From contig JAKALA010000015.1 in assembly GCA_021813325.1 (NCBI GenBank), positions 1 through 64,000 on the forward strand: a stretch of 64,000 bases of DNA, in the 5' to 3' direction. The position numbers and the translations under genes are program-made. The notes beneath the pieces were generated by a model that did not search any database, had not been told where the DNA came from, and saw only the letters and a program-made list of their open reading frames with translations. Source of the stretch: a bacterium (GTDB lineage: Bacteria > Verrucomicrobiota > Verrucomicrobiia > Limisphaerales > UBA11358). Every line of letters starts with the position of its first letter. Positions within the stretch are counted from its first letter, which is position 1. Positions 46,006 through 55,728 of the stretch are shown in pieces.

Positions 46006-48720
46006 ATGGCTAAGAAGCCGAATGGCGACTCCAATCCAAAGAATGGTTTTAACGACGTGATCGGCATTGCGCTGCTGGCGCTGGCGCTGTTGCTGCTCGT
46101 TGCGCAATGGTCGTTTGACCATCTGGATCTGCATTCGGTGGTGCGCGTGTCAACCGACGGCTCCAACAAAGGAACCCACAACTGGATTGGCAGCCTCGGA
46201 GCTTACATGGCGTGGTTTAGCTTCCTCGGTTTTGGTATTGCCGCCTATCTGCTACCGTGGATTTTAGGCGTGCTCGGAGTTTCTTACCTGTTGAATGTTT
46301 TGGGCTATTTGCGCGCACGCATTCGCTGGTTTCTGGTCTGGACTTTCGCGTTATTGCTTTCCATCACGGGCTTGCTGCATCTCGCCGGAAGAACCGAATT
46401 CATCCGGGACTGGACCAACCGAATTTACTCGATTCATGGTCCGGGAGGTTTGTTAGGCTTTATTTCCTACGGCCGGCTTTCCCAATACGACTACGGCTTC
46501 GTTCTATTGGGTAATTTGGGCGCCACCATCGTCTATGCCGCGCTCGGCTTGATCAGTCTTTTATTCCTGACCAACTTTGCGCTGGGCGACTGGATTCGCG
46601 CCTTGTGGCAATGGGAAAAGGCGGGAGAAGAAACCGAGCAATCACCGGAAGAAATCGCCTTGGAAAAACGTGCCAAGGAACTGGAAAAACAAAAGCGCGA
46701 GTTGGAAGAAGAAGTGGGACAAGCCGAAAAATCCGCCAAACCCGAGAAACCAACCAGCGGTTTGGGCGCCGACGGGTTGCCCGTGCCGGAGCCAACCGTG
46801 CGCGACCTGAGCGTGCCGCAATTTTCCACGAAAGGTCCGCGCCTGCGCAAAACCACGTTGCCACCAGAACCGGCAAAATCCCCCGGGCTAGAACCGGCTT
46901 CAGAACCGGAAGAGGCCGTTGAAGTCATTCACGCTGGTGAAATACCCGTCGCCACCACCGAAGATATTTTGGGCAAAAAGCCCGAGGAAGAACAAACCGA
47001 GCTGGAAAAACCGGCTGAAACTAAATCGACCGAGCCAGTCATCACGATTGCCGATGCTTCCACTCCGGCACCCGTAGCTCCGCGCCCCAAATTGGCGCCC
47101 AAACGGCCCAAGCCCATGACCGTGGCCAGCGTGCCCATGATCGGCAATTACCAATTACCGCCCATGGATTTTCTCCAGCACGCGGATTTGACCGTCAAAC
47201 CCACCGAATCCAAGGAGGAACTGATGGCCAATGCCCGGCTGATGCAGCAAACGCTGGCCCAGTTCGACATTGAAGTCTCTCTGGGCGACATCACCAAAGG
47301 ACCCACCATTACCCGCTACGAATTGCACCCGGCTCCCGGCGTGAAACTGGAAAAAATCCAGAATCTTTCAAACAATCTCGCCGCCGCGCTCAAAGCCGAA
47401 CGCATTCACATTCTGGCGCCAGTGCCGGGAAAATCGTCCGTCGGCATCGAAGTGCCCAATCTCATCAAGACGAAAGTCATCATGCGCGACTTGTTCGAGT
47501 CGGACGAGTGGCGCAACACCAAGGCGCGCATTCCAGTGGCTCTGGGCAAAGACGTTTACGGGCACCCCATCGTCGCCGACCTGGCCGAAATGCCGCACAT
47601 GCTGATCGCCGGCAGCACCGGCTCCGGCAAATCGGTTTGCATCAACTCCATCATCGCCTCGCTCCTTTATCGGTTTTCGCCGGATCAACTCCGCTTTGTC
47701 ATGATCGACCCGAAAGTGGTCGAACTTCAACAATACAATGCCCTGCCCCATCTCGTTGTGCCCGTGGTCACCGACCCCAAAAAAGTGCTGCTCGCCTTGC
47801 GCTGGGTGGTGAACGAAATGGAAAAACGCTACAAAATTTTTGCCCGCGTTGGCGTCCGCAACATCAAATCCTTCAATGACCGGCCCAAAAACAAGCCGCT
47901 GCCGGAACCGGAACTTGAATTGCCTTTAGCCGCCAAGAAGGAAAAAGTCGAAGCAGGCGCGGATGGATTTGCCGTGGAAGTTGACGAGGAAATCATCGTT
48001 CCGCGCGAGGAAGACATCATCATTCCCGAAAAACTGTCCTACATAGTCGTCATCGTTGACGAGCTGGCGGACTTGATGCTTGTGGCGCCGGCCGACGTGG
48101 AAATGGCCATTGCCCGCATTACGCAGATGGCGCGGGCGGCCGGCATTCATTGCATCGTGGCCACACAGCGTCCGTCCGTGGACGTCATCACCGGCGTCAT
48201 CAAAGCCAACATTCCGGCGCGTATCGCCTTCCAAGTGGCCAGCCGGGTGGATTCACGGACGATTCTCGACGCCATGGGCGCCGACAAATTGCTCGGCAAA
48301 GGCGACATGCTTTTCCTGCCGCCTGGTTCGGCCAAGTTGAACCGTGCGCAAGGCGCGCTCATCACGGATCAGGAGTTGGAAAGCATCGTCAACTTCATCG
48401 CCAAGCAAGGCAAGCCGAGCTACGAAATGGAGATTCACCAGCAACTCTCCAAGCCCAGTGCGCCGACCGACATCGAAAGCGGCATTGATGAAGATGAAGA
48501 ACTCATTCAGCAATGTATCGAAGTCATTCGCAGCGAACAAAAGGCCAGCGTTTCGCTCATGCAACGTCGTTTGCGATTGGGTTACACCCGCGCCGCCCGC
48601 ATCATGGATGAACTCGAAGGCCGCGGCATTGTCGGCCCCAGCAAAGGTGCCGAGCCACGCGATATTTTGATCGATCTGGATGGCGGCGGTGCCGATGGCG
48701 GCGGGCAAAGCGCGGTGTAA
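46006..48720 (+). CDS. ftsK: DNA translocase FtsK/SpoIIIE
   Basis: A 904-residue DNA pump for chromosome segregation at the septum. Four or five transmembrane segments lie in residues 15-200. A charged linker (about 205-390) follows, rich in E, K, P. The motor domain has Walker A GSTGSGKS (about 537-544) and Walker B VVIVDELADLMLV (about 685), with ATQRPSVDVITGVIKANIPA. The C-terminal gamma winged helix (VSLMQRRLRLGYTRAARIMD) reads polarity sequences. Between the two Walker motifs, about 50 residues (KKEKVEAGADGFAVEVDEEI) interrupt the motor more than in E. coli. ATG at 46006. Confidence 0.96.
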   Translation: MAKKPNGDSNPKNGFNDVIGIALLALALLLLVAQWSFDHLDLHSVVRVSTDGSNKGTHNWIGSLGAYMAWFSFLGFGIAAYLLPWILGVLGVSYLLNVLGYLRARIRWFLVWTFALLLSITGLLHLAGRTEFIRDWTNRIYSIHGPGGLLGFISYGRLSQYDYGFVLLGNLGATIVYAALGLISLLFLTNFALGDWIRALWQWEKAGEETEQSPEEIALEKRAKELEKQKRELEEEVGQAEKSAKPEKPTSGLGADGLPVPEPTVRDLSVPQFSTKGPRLRKTTLPPEPAKSPGLEPASEPEEAVEVIHAGEIPVATTEDILGKKPEEEQTELEKPAETKSTEPVITIADASTPAPVAPRPKLAPKRPKPMTVASVPMIGNYQLPPMDFLQHADLTVKPTESKEELMANARLMQQTLAQFDIEVSLGDITKGPTITRYELHPAPGVKLEKIQNLSNNLAAALKAERIHILAPVPGKSSVGIEVPNLIKTKVIMRDLFESDEWRNTKARIPVALGKDVYGHPIVADLAEMPHMLIAGSTGSGKSVCINSIIASLLYRFSPDQLRFVMIDPKVVELQQYNALPHLVVPVVTDPKKVLLALRWVVNEMEKRYKIFARVGVRNIKSFNDRPKNKPLPEPELELPLAAKKEKVEAGADGFAVEVDEEIIVPREEDIIIPEKLSYIVVIVDELADLMLVAPADVEMAIARITQMARAAGIHCIVATQRPSVDVITGVIKANIPARIAFQVASRVDSRTILDAMGADKLLGKGDMLFLPPGSAKLNRAQGALITDQELESIVNFIAKQGKPSYEMEIHQQLSKPSAPTDIESGIDEDEELIQQCIEVIRSEQKASVSLMQRRLRLGYTRAARIMDELEGRGIVGPSKGAEPRDILIDLDGGGADGGGQSAV

Positions 48721-49102
48721 ACTGGCGTTTGAGCCGCCGAAGAAAGTCTTCAACCTGATATTGGGGTGAGCTGTTGTTTATGTCCCTTTGAGTAATTTGA
48801 CAGCGGCATTAAAACCGCCGCTCCCGAGACGCTTCGCGAAAAGCGGACGAGGCGGCAAACGAGTTCAATTAAACCCGAAAACCGAAGTTGGCATGGGGAC
48901 CACACGCGGCTCGCGTGTGGTTTTCGGCGGCCAGCCGAAAATCTCGTTGAACCAATATTTCCCCGTTTCGTTCGGTAAAGATAAGGGTTGGACGCCGTGT
49001 TTGGCGGGCCGCCAAACACCGAGGCCAGCGGCCTGCGCTCCCCAACTTCGGAGTTCAGGTTAAATTATGCCATTGGTCAGCCCCGACTCCTTTTCCGCTT
49101 TT
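48721..49102. other. Intergenic region rich in perfect hairpins
   Basis: Three separate palindromes occur in 120 bases: CCACACGCGGCTCGCGTGTGG at 48900-48920 with TTTTCGGCGGCCAGCCGAAAA right after it, and GTGTTTGGCGGGCCGCCAAAC at 48997-49019. No T run follows the last one and no coding frame is convincing. The plus-strand reading frames here are likely noise. This could be a cluster of repeats or structured RNA. Confidence 0.5.
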
Positions 49103-49813
49103 TTAGTAACCCGTCAGGCGGTCGGATTTCCATTGGCCATCAATTTGCTTTAAATCCAACCACAATGGTTGATCGGATTGGGGCAGACCGCTGATATAGA
49201 CGGTAAAATGCGCATCGTTTTCGGAAGTCATTTGGATGTTCAGTATTTGAATGCCGGACGCTTGACTGAGACCTTGGATTTCAGCATCGGCAATTTCGGC
49301 GTCGGTCTTGTCCTTCCAAGGTCCGGAGATTCTTCGTTCCAGTTCCGCAGGCGTAAGGCTCGCGCGGATGGCGTTCATATCGCCGTTTGAAACGGCCCAC
49401 AACATGGATTGCAAGGCAGCTTCCGGTGTGCCGTAGCCAGCCAGAGTCCACGATGACCTGGGCAGATTGACAAAGCGATTGCTGCCCGGAAACGATTGAA
49501 AGGATGGGAGTGCGGTTTGGGCCGCCAACTTTGTTTGCAACGCTTGAAGTTCACGATGCTGACCTTCGACTATGCCCCGCAGACGGTTGAGTTCATCAAG
49601 CTGACTATTCCTCGTCGCCTGAGCCGCCGCCGCGGACACAGTATTGGTTAAACGGTTGTTTTCCGCGGTCAACTCACCCAAACGACCGGCCTCAGCCGCT
49701 AATGCAAGATTTTCCGCCCGCATTTTTGCCTGGGCCTGGTATTGTTGCCCCAGCCAGACCAGCTCGATAGCCGCAACCAATATGGCCAAAATGTAGATCC
49801 AAGTTTTATTCAT
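49103..49813 (-). CDS. Membrane protein sharing its C-terminal domain with the adjacent sigma factor
   Basis: A 236-residue protein with an N-terminal transmembrane helix (5-22), a coiled-coil region (about 30-95, heavy in L, E, Q, A) and an extracytoplasmic domain (about 114-236). The last part, [20 protein letters not shown], aligns with [20 protein letters not shown] in the C-terminal domain of the sigma protein just upstream. Its ATG overlaps that gene's stop (ATGA at 49810-49813), so they are cotranscribed and probably coupled. No known family is recognised. Confidence 0.75.
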   Translation of the reverse strand: MNKTWIYILAILVAAIELVWLGQQYQAQAKMRAENLALAAEAGRLGELTAENNRLTNTVSAAAAQATRNSQLDELNRLRGIVEGQHRELQALQTKLAAQTALPSFQSFPGSNRFVNLPRSSWTLAGYGTPEAALQSMLWAVSNGDMNAIRASLTPAELERRISGPWKDKTDAEIADAEIQGLSQASGIQILNIQMTSENDAHFTVYISGLPQSDQPLWLDLKQIDGQWKSDRLTGY

Positions 49814-51213
49814 GGGGGAATCGGGAAATCACCAATATGCCAGCCATCGCTGGACCGTTGCAGGGGCAACCGGCCAAAGCCATCCTGCCCGTCATTGTAA
49901 ACGGTGATGACGACCTGATCCGGAGTCACGAATTGCTCGGATAAAATGCGCATACCGATCACATTGGTTTCGTGGCTGGCTTCCTGACTGATCTCGGCAT
50001 CAATTTCAGCCTCGGTTTTTCCAGCAAATTCCTTGGCGGCCGCCGCTTGAGCTGCCGGTCCTAATTGCGCCAGCACCAACTGGAGGTCATGGTGATTTTT
50101 CACGTTTTGCATCATCCAACTGAGTGACTGCAACGCCGCTTCGGGCGTGGCATTTCCAGCGGTGGCCCAAGCCGATTTCGGAAAATAGTTCGTCGTGACC
50201 GGCGCGCGCAGGGCCATGGCCGCCGCTGAATTTTTCCGGGCGGTGAAGTCGGCGTTTAATTTTGCCAGTTCATTCCGCTGCATGCCCACTTCGCCGCGCA
50301 ATTTCAGCAATTCCAAATATTGATCCGGCGAAAGGGTTGGCCCGGCAGACGCTGGCCGGCTGGCCAACCTTTGATTCACTGCCTGTAGTCTCACCGCCTG
50401 ATCAGCTTGCGCTTGCAATTGGCGATGTTGATCGCGCAGGCTGGCCCAAACCCGCTGCTGTATTACCATCGGCGTCAACAGGCCCGCAACGACCAACACC
50501 CCCGCCGCGACCGTTTGAAGTTTCGTCATAGTCATTGCCTTTATAAAAGTCAGGGTGGTGCCGGTGTCAGCCCCCGCCATCGAGGCGCTGGCCAGCCCTG
50601 ACACCAGTCCGGCGGGAGCGTTTTGAACGGCATGGGCGGAAAGCACCGAACCCAGCGCCGTGACCGTCCCCAAACCTCGTCTGACCAGGAGGAGGCGGAG
50701 TTTCTCCACCGCCCGATCGACCCGCTTGCGGGCCGTGTCTTCGCTCAAGCCCAGCGCCTGGCCAATGTCCGCGAGTTGACGATTTTCAAAATATCGCAGC
50801 AAAATGACCTCACGATCGGATGCCTTGAGTTCATGCATGACGCGGTCCAGCATCGGCCGGAGTTTTTCCCAATCAAAATTAGGCGCGGCGGGCTGCAATA
50901 ATTCATTCATGAGAAAGGCCTCCTGCTCGTGCGCCTGACGGCGTCGCTCGGTGCGCACCGCTTTGGCGGCGGCAAAATGAGTGCCGGTGTAAAGCCAGCC
51001 GGTCAGCGCCGGACGCCGCGAGAGGATCGCCGCTTTGCGCGCCAGGTCCGTGAAAACCGCTTGGGCAACGTCATGGGCCAGATGCACGTCGCCGTTGACC
51101 TGACGCAAGGCTGCGGAATACACGAGATTCAGGTGCCGCCGCACCAATTCGGCGAAGGCCTCCTCGGAATGAGTCTCGGCATAAGCCCGAAGCAATTCGC
51201 CATCAGCTGTCAT
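49810..51213 (-). CDS. ECF sigma factor fused to a transmembrane anchor and C-terminal domain
   Basis: A 467-residue protein from the ATG at 51213; a TTG at 51252 is a longer option. Residues 1-85 are the sigma-70 region 2 ([34 protein letters not shown]). Residues 115-175 are region 4 with the [24 protein letters not shown] transmembrane segment lies at about 233-250 ([18 protein letters not shown]). A coiled coil follows, then a C-terminal domain (341-467) homologous to that of the next gene. ECF sigma factors with C-terminal membrane domains are known in Planctomycetes and Verrucomicrobia. The signal and target genes are unknown. Confidence 0.85.
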   Translation of the reverse strand: MTADGELLRAYAETHSEEAFAELVRRHLNLVYSAALRQVNGDVHLAHDVAQAVFTDLARKAAILSRRPALTGWLYTGTHFAAAKAVRTERRRQAHEQEAFLMNELLQPAAPNFDWEKLRPMLDRVMHELKASDREVILLRYFENRQLADIGQALGLSEDTARKRVDRAVEKLRLLLVRRGLGTVTALGSVLSAHAVQNAPAGLVSGLASASMAGADTGTTLTFIKAMTMTKLQTVAAGVLVVAGLLTPMVIQQRVWASLRDQHRQLQAQADQAVRLQAVNQRLASRPASAGPTLSPDQYLELLKLRGEVGMQRNELAKLNADFTARKNSAAAMALRAPVTTNYFPKSAWATAGNATPEAALQSLSWMMQNVKNHHDLQLVLAQLGPAAQAAAAKEFAGKTEAEIDAEISQEASHETNVIGMRILSEQFVTPDQVVITVYNDGQDGFGRLPLQRSSDGWHIGDFPIPP

Positions 51214-51658
51214 ATTCACAGGATAGCACCCGGCCGAAGCAAAATCGGACAAAAATAATGAGGGGAGAGTTTAGCCGGACAATCCAGTTGGTTGGGCAGA
51301 AAGCAGCCACTGCTCCGAAACGGAAACCGGCACGCCCCGCCTTGCAGGGCACTGGACCCAATACATTTTTCCACCTGATGCTTTAAAAGCACATGAATCC
51401 TGAATCGAATCTGAAGCTCATTCTGTTCTGTTTTGAGAGAAAAGATGCTGGAATGGTGGCGGCGACGCCTCGTCGCGATCGCCATTATTCGATCCTTTCG
51501 GCAACGAAGGCGTCGCCGCCAACTTAAAACCATCTTTGCTACAGAGCAATTCTGTTCCAGGAAATAAATGAGCTTCCAGAGCGGCTCCTCAAAGGTGCGG
51601 GAAAAAGTTCGCCATCCCCATTCGGCTATAGTTTCAAGCGTCAAATTCCGGTCTCCAA
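51214..51658. other. Intergenic region with a long inverted repeat
   Basis: No gene is supported in these 445 bases between the sigma-factor start and the sulfatase stop. They contain an inverted repeat at 51457-51521 and probably the sigma operon promoter. Near 51610-51632 the text CGCCATCCCCATTCGGCTATAG resembles GGCATCCCCATCCGGCCACAG at 40569-40589, after the palindromic element. Confidence 0.5.
51457..51521. repeat. Inverted repeat, 14-bp perfect arms
   Basis: TGGCGGCGACGCCT (51457-51470) pairs with AGGCGTCGCCGCCA (51508-51521) around a 37-base loop. No T run follows. It may be a dispersed palindromic repeat. Confidence 0.75.
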
Positions 51659-53116
51659 TCAAGGATCAACAGGCGCAGAATACGCGGGTAATGACTTTTT
51701 CCACGCGAGCGCGGCGGCCTTTAATCGGCTGGCCATTTCTTCATTGCTAGCGGCGACGTCGTTGGTTTCATTGCGATCGCTGGCGAGATTGAACAGTTCC
51801 ATTTGCGAACCGTCCGGATTGACCAGCAATTTCCAGTCGCCTTCCCGCACCGCCAGATGCGGACTGCGATCTTCAACCGGACCGGGGTAATGAAATAATT
51901 TTGATTTCCGGCCATATTCCCAAAAAATGGTTCGCGGGGATTTGGACGACTTGGTGTCAAACGCCGCCGTCATGTCCTGGCCATCAAATGAAAAGGCTGA
52001 CGGCAACGTGGCGTGGGCCACGGCGCAAAAGGTCGGGAATAAATCAACCATCTCCAACACCGTTTGTTCATCGATAGTTCCCGGCTTGGCGTGTCCCGGC
52101 CAGCGCACGATGAACGGCACCCGCGTCCCGCCCTCAAACAGGCTCAACTTGCTGCCGCGCAATCCGCCGGTGCGTGTGTGTTTGAAGTTCGGCAAAGGCC
52201 CGTTGTCACTGGTGAACACCAGCAGTGTGTTCGTGTCCAACCCAAGCGATTTTAAACCTTCAAATAAACGGCCCATTTGATGGTCGTATTCGGCGAGCAC
52301 GTCACAGAAATTTTTGCGCGATTGCCAGCCTTTCTTTGAATCCTGCTGTTCCTCATTCGCTACCCACGGGGTGTGAACATCATCGGGCCAGATCTCGACA
52401 TAACACGGCTGACCGCGATGGCGCTTGAGGAAATCCAAGGCGCGATCCACAAAATAGCCGGTGCGCTCCCAGCGTTTCACCTTGTCCTTGGGCGACCAGA
52501 TCCAATTGCTGGCAGTGATGTTGGGATCCGGTTCCGGACTTTCGTAAGTGCCGGAATGTTCATCATAGCCGTAGGCGCTGAAGAGCGGCGCGTTGGTCAC
52601 ATCCCGTCCACCGCCCAGATGCCATTTGCCAAAATGCCCGGTGACATAACCGGCGGCTTTCATGGCCCGCGCCAGCGCCGGGGCGTTGGTGGTCAGAAAA
52701 TCCACCTGCTCGCAATCGCGATTTTGAGCGCGATTATCCAGGTAGGTGGTGAAGTTCCATCGAGCCGGATACATCCCGGTGATGTAAGCGGCACGGGATG
52801 GCGAGCAAATCGGAGCATTGTCGTAAAAATGAGTAAACTTGATTCCTTCCCTGGCCAGCCCGTCGAGATTGGGTGTGGGAACGAAATTGCCACCGTAACA
52901 GCCCAAATCGCTGTAGCCCATGTCGTCCGTCAGCACAAAAACAATATTGGGCCGGTCGTCGGAAAAGGCGGTTAACGGCCACGCCCCGCCCACCGTAATC
53001 GCCGCAAGGCACAAGGCGGCGGCGCTTGAACTGAGTGGACGTTGCCGGTTGTGACTCAACAAATGGGACAATTTGCAGCGGGCATGAAAACTCAACGTCT
53101 TAAGGAGATGTGGCAT
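51659..53116 (-). CDS. Type I sulfatase (arylsulfatase family)
   Basis: A 485-residue secreted or periplasmic sulfatase. An N-terminal hydrophobic segment (SSSAAALCLAAITVGGAWPL) probably acts as signal peptide. RPNIVFVLTDDMGYSDLGCY follows with the metal aspartates D64 and D65. The active-site motif is C104-S-P-S-R, the Cys-type site oxidised to formylglycine by FGE. HFGKWHLGGG and VFTSDNGPL carry further conserved His/Lys and Asp/Asn ligands. Its substrate could be a sulfated polysaccharide, fitting the fucose genes nearby. The ATG at 53116 is preferred over TTG at 53131. The anaerobic or FGE maturase is not in the window. Confidence 0.94.
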   Translation of the reverse strand: MPHLLKTLSFHARCKLSHLLSHNRQRPLSSSAAALCLAAITVGGAWPLTAFSDDRPNIVFVLTDDMGYSDLGCYGGNFVPTPNLDGLAREGIKFTHFYDNAPICSPSRAAYITGMYPARWNFTTYLDNRAQNRDCEQVDFLTTNAPALARAMKAAGYVTGHFGKWHLGGGRDVTNAPLFSAYGYDEHSGTYESPEPDPNITASNWIWSPKDKVKRWERTGYFVDRALDFLKRHRGQPCYVEIWPDDVHTPWVANEEQQDSKKGWQSRKNFCDVLAEYDHQMGRLFEGLKSLGLDTNTLLVFTSDNGPLPNFKHTRTGGLRGSKLSLFEGGTRVPFIVRWPGHAKPGTIDEQTVLEMVDLFPTFCAVAHATLPSAFSFDGQDMTAAFDTKSSKSPRTIFWEYGRKSKLFHYPGPVEDRSPHLAVREGDWKLLVNPDGSQMELFNLASDRNETNDVAASNEEMASRLKAAALAWKKSLPAYSAPVDP

Positions 53117-53177
53117 GTAGCCTTTTAACAATTGGCGCAGCGACTTTCAAGCCAGACCCGCAACCTCCCAAGCCGCT

Positions 53178-54680
53178 TTAATTCTTCCAAACCCAGTCGC
53201 CGGCCTGCCAATCCACGCGGTCCTGTTTGCCCAGCACCACCTTGCCGCCATCGTCCTTTTCGTTCGCGCCGACCGAATAAAGAATGAATTTCCCGTCGTC
53301 AGTGCGCTGATAATGCAACGGCTGGCCGTTGATGAGGTCATGAGGCAGCTTGTCAACAAACTGCGGCGACAGTTCATCGAGTGACTTCGGATAATCGCCT
53401 TTTGCGAGGTGATACCGCTCCAGCGCACAGGCCACCCGAGCCAGATTAATTTGCGTCTGAATCATCGCGAAGCGCAGCACACTTTTGCTGACCGACGGAA
53501 ACAACTGCAAAGCTTGGAGGGTGAAAGGCCAGTAACGATTCAACAGTTCCTTGCAGGCTTGCTCACTTTGATTTAAGGCCGTCACGGACACCGTATGGTT
53601 CGTCAGATCCACCAACGGAATCACGATCTGCTGATACATCTGGGCAAAGGCCAGTTCATTGCGATAGAAATAAGCGCTGGGAACCCACCACAGGCTGTTG
53701 GTTTCCGTGCCCATCGGGCCGGTGGAAACACTTTGGCGGGTAATCCGCAGTTTTTCAAAAGCGTTGATGGCGCAGCTCCGTTCACCGCGCATGGAGGTTT
53801 GAAAATCCGCCAAATAATCCGACCGGGCGAGCAGCGCTTCCAGTTCAGCCAACTGCGCATCGTTCCATTGATGCTGCACCAAACCTTCGTATATGGGCTG
53901 GATCGCAATGGCCGTCATCGCGAGGCGAACCAGATGTGAGATTAGAAACGGCTGATTCCGCGACGTATCAATGAGGCGCAATGCCAGCTTCTCATCTTCC
54001 AGCGCCGCCTGTCCCTGCCCGGCTTGCAATTCAGCCAGCACCCGCAGTTGTAAAAACTGCGCGCTCCGCTTTTGCACGGCCAGCCAGGGCAAAAACGAGC
54101 CAACCTGCTCAAGCCCGTCTTGATAATCCAAAGGCATTCGAGCATAAGGTCGTTCGCTCGCCGCCCGGAGTTCCTCCAGCACGGGGTTGAACACACTCAG
54201 TGCCAGCAAAACGTCTTTGGCGGGCGTCTGCGGTTCCGGCGTCATGGGAAAGCCATTCGTCTGTCCGGCAGGTGATTTGCTGTAATTTCTAAAATACTGC
54301 TGCCACTCGGTCAGATCCGTCAGACGGCCACGCTGCCAGTTTCTACCGTGCTTCGGCCAGAGTTCAGAATCCCCACGATAAATATCAAAATCAATCGGGG
54401 TTCGGGCGGAGGATTCGTTTTGGACAGCTTTCAAGGCCCCGGCCACAATGGGTGCTGCGAAAAAATTTTCGGTATCCCGCACCTCGGGTGGGGTGCAGGC
54501 CGACATATCGAGTTTTTCGCCACGAGCCGCCGAAACCTGTTGATAATTCAGCCAATCACGGCGGGCACGCCAGTTGATCTCGGTCACGATAAAACCAGCC
54601 ACCGTGACCAGACATGCCAGTCCGATCAAGCTCCAACGCAATATTTTCCAACGCAATTTGTGCTCAGGATTCGGTTTCAT
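53178..54680 (-). CDS. Membrane-anchored protein of the ECF operon, unknown function
   Basis: A 500-residue protein with an N-terminal transmembrane helix (about 14-34) and a long, helical extracytoplasmic domain. The C-terminus (YHLAKGDYPKSLDELSPQFV, then LHYQRTDDGKFILYSVGANE) resembles the C-terminal part of GspG-type pseudopilin domains as found in large Planctomycetes/Verrucomicrobia proteins. No other motif is recognised. Its ATG overlaps the stop of the 137-residue gene upstream (ATGA), placing it third in a sigma operon. The sulfatase gene lies 61 bases downstream of its stop on the same strand. Confidence 0.7.
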   Translation of the reverse strand: MKPNPEHKLRWKILRWSLIGLACLVTVAGFIVTEINWRARRDWLNYQQVSAARGEKLDMSACTPPEVRDTENFFAAPIVAGALKAVQNESSARTPIDFDIYRGDSELWPKHGRNWQRGRLTDLTEWQQYFRNYSKSPAGQTNGFPMTPEPQTPAKDVLLALSVFNPVLEELRAASERPYARMPLDYQDGLEQVGSFLPWLAVQKRSAQFLQLRVLAELQAGQGQAALEDEKLALRLIDTSRNQPFLISHLVRLAMTAIAIQPIYEGLVQHQWNDAQLAELEALLARSDYLADFQTSMRGERSCAINAFEKLRITRQSVSTGPMGTETNSLWWVPSAYFYRNELAFAQMYQQIVIPLVDLTNHTVSVTALNQSEQACKELLNRYWPFTLQALQLFPSVSKSVLRFAMIQTQINLARVACALERYHLAKGDYPKSLDELSPQFVDKLPHDLINGQPLHYQRTDDGKFILYSVGANEKDDGGKVVLGKQDRVDWQAGDWVWKN

Positions 54681-55090
54681 AGGATAAAAGTATTCATAAC
54701 TTCGGTGCGTGGACGGGGAACCATTCGATGAGCCGGCTCCGCCTCAACCGACGTCGTTCGGTCGGCAAACAGTTCGCGCATGATGCGTTGCTGTTCCTGA
54801 AAGCTCAACATCACCGGCGCCGGCGCGCCGACCGGCAGCGTCGATTTATCACGTTGCGCCACGTTCAACACGATTAAAACCATCCAGGCCGCGGAAAGCG
54901 CAGCCCACATGCGGCGGCTGGGAAAAATCAATTCGCGCCAGAGCAATGCCGGCAACGCGAACAGTGGGGCCCAAACCGAAGGCCGGGGTGCTGCTCGGCG
55001 CCCGCTGGCGCAAACGGACCGGCGGATTTCATCCAGCTTCGGCTCGATCGCGCGATGCCGGTTCAATAAAACTTCACGCGGCGTTTTCAT
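54677..55090 (-). CDS. Small membrane protein, possible anti-sigma partner
   Basis: A 137-residue protein with one transmembrane segment (MWAALSAAWMVLIVLNVA, about 61-78) flanked by a basic cytoplasmic N-terminus (MKTPREVLLNRHRAIEPKLD) and an outward tail. Its start overlaps the ECF sigma gene stop by 17 bases. Position, membrane topology and size suit an anti-sigma factor, but no zinc (HxxxCxxC) anti-sigma signature is visible, so the role is inferred from context only. Confidence 0.65.
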   Translation of the reverse strand: MKTPREVLLNRHRAIEPKLDEIRRSVCASGRRAAPRPSVWAPLFALPALLWRELIFPSRRMWAALSAAWMVLIVLNVAQRDKSTLPVGAPAPVMLSFQEQQRIMRELFADRTTSVEAEPAHRMVPRPRTEVMNTFIL

Positions 55091-55637
55091 TTCCAGCCTC
55101 CAATAATTTTCGCAGCGATTTTTTTGCGTAATGCAAACGGGATTTTACCGTGCCGGTTTGCGTGCCGCTGATCCGGGCAATTTCATCAAGCGGGAACTCT
55201 TCGATGAAATGCAGCAGCAGCACTGATCGCTGTGGCGCCGGGAGTCGCTCCAGCAGTTCCATGAACCGCGCTTCCGACTCCTGACGGATGAGCAACTCAT
55301 CCGGCCCGTCCTCCAGGTCATCTGCCGCTTCGGGAATTTCTTCCACCAGCACTTCTTGGCGGCGACGCCAGTGTTGCAGCACCTTCTGATGCGCAATGCT
55401 GAACAACCAGCCGCCAAATCTGGCCTCATCGCGCAAGGCGCCCACGTGTTTAACCGCCGCAATGAAAGTCTCCTGAACCAAATCCAGACTGAGCTGTTCC
55501 TGGCGGACGAGTTCAAAAACATAAACATATAGCGGCAATTGATAGCGCCGGAACAATGTTTCCCAAGCCGCCGGATCCCCGGCGCGCGCTTGAGCCACAG
55601 GCAGTTGTTCGATATCGGCCACTTCCGGCATTGTCAT
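55074..55637 (-). CDS. ECF-family RNA polymerase sigma factor
   Basis: A 187-residue sigma-70 factor. Region 2 runs LFRRYQLPLYVYVFELVRQE with LDLVQETFIAAVKHVGAL and the -10 contact RFGGWLFSIAHQKVLQHWRR. Region 4 is LPAPQRSVLLLHFIEEFPLD followed by EIARISGTQTGTVKSRLHYA. The ATG at 55637 is chosen; the frame continues upstream to 55670 without a better start. It heads a three-gene operon with overlapping neighbours. Confidence 0.92.
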   Translation of the reverse strand: MTMPEVADIEQLPVAQARAGDPAAWETLFRRYQLPLYVYVFELVRQEQLSLDLVQETFIAAVKHVGALRDEARFGGWLFSIAHQKVLQHWRRRQEVLVEEIPEAADDLEDGPDELLIRQESEARFMELLERLPAPQRSVLLLHFIEEFPLDEIARISGTQTGTVKSRLHYAKKSLRKLLEAGNENAA

Positions 55638-55728
55638 TAAGAGGAATGCGCGAAGCGAGCCAAGGTTCAATCAAAATCAAAAATTTCCAAGATTGCCAAT
55701 GACTCGTGAAATGCGCTTAATGATGTGA

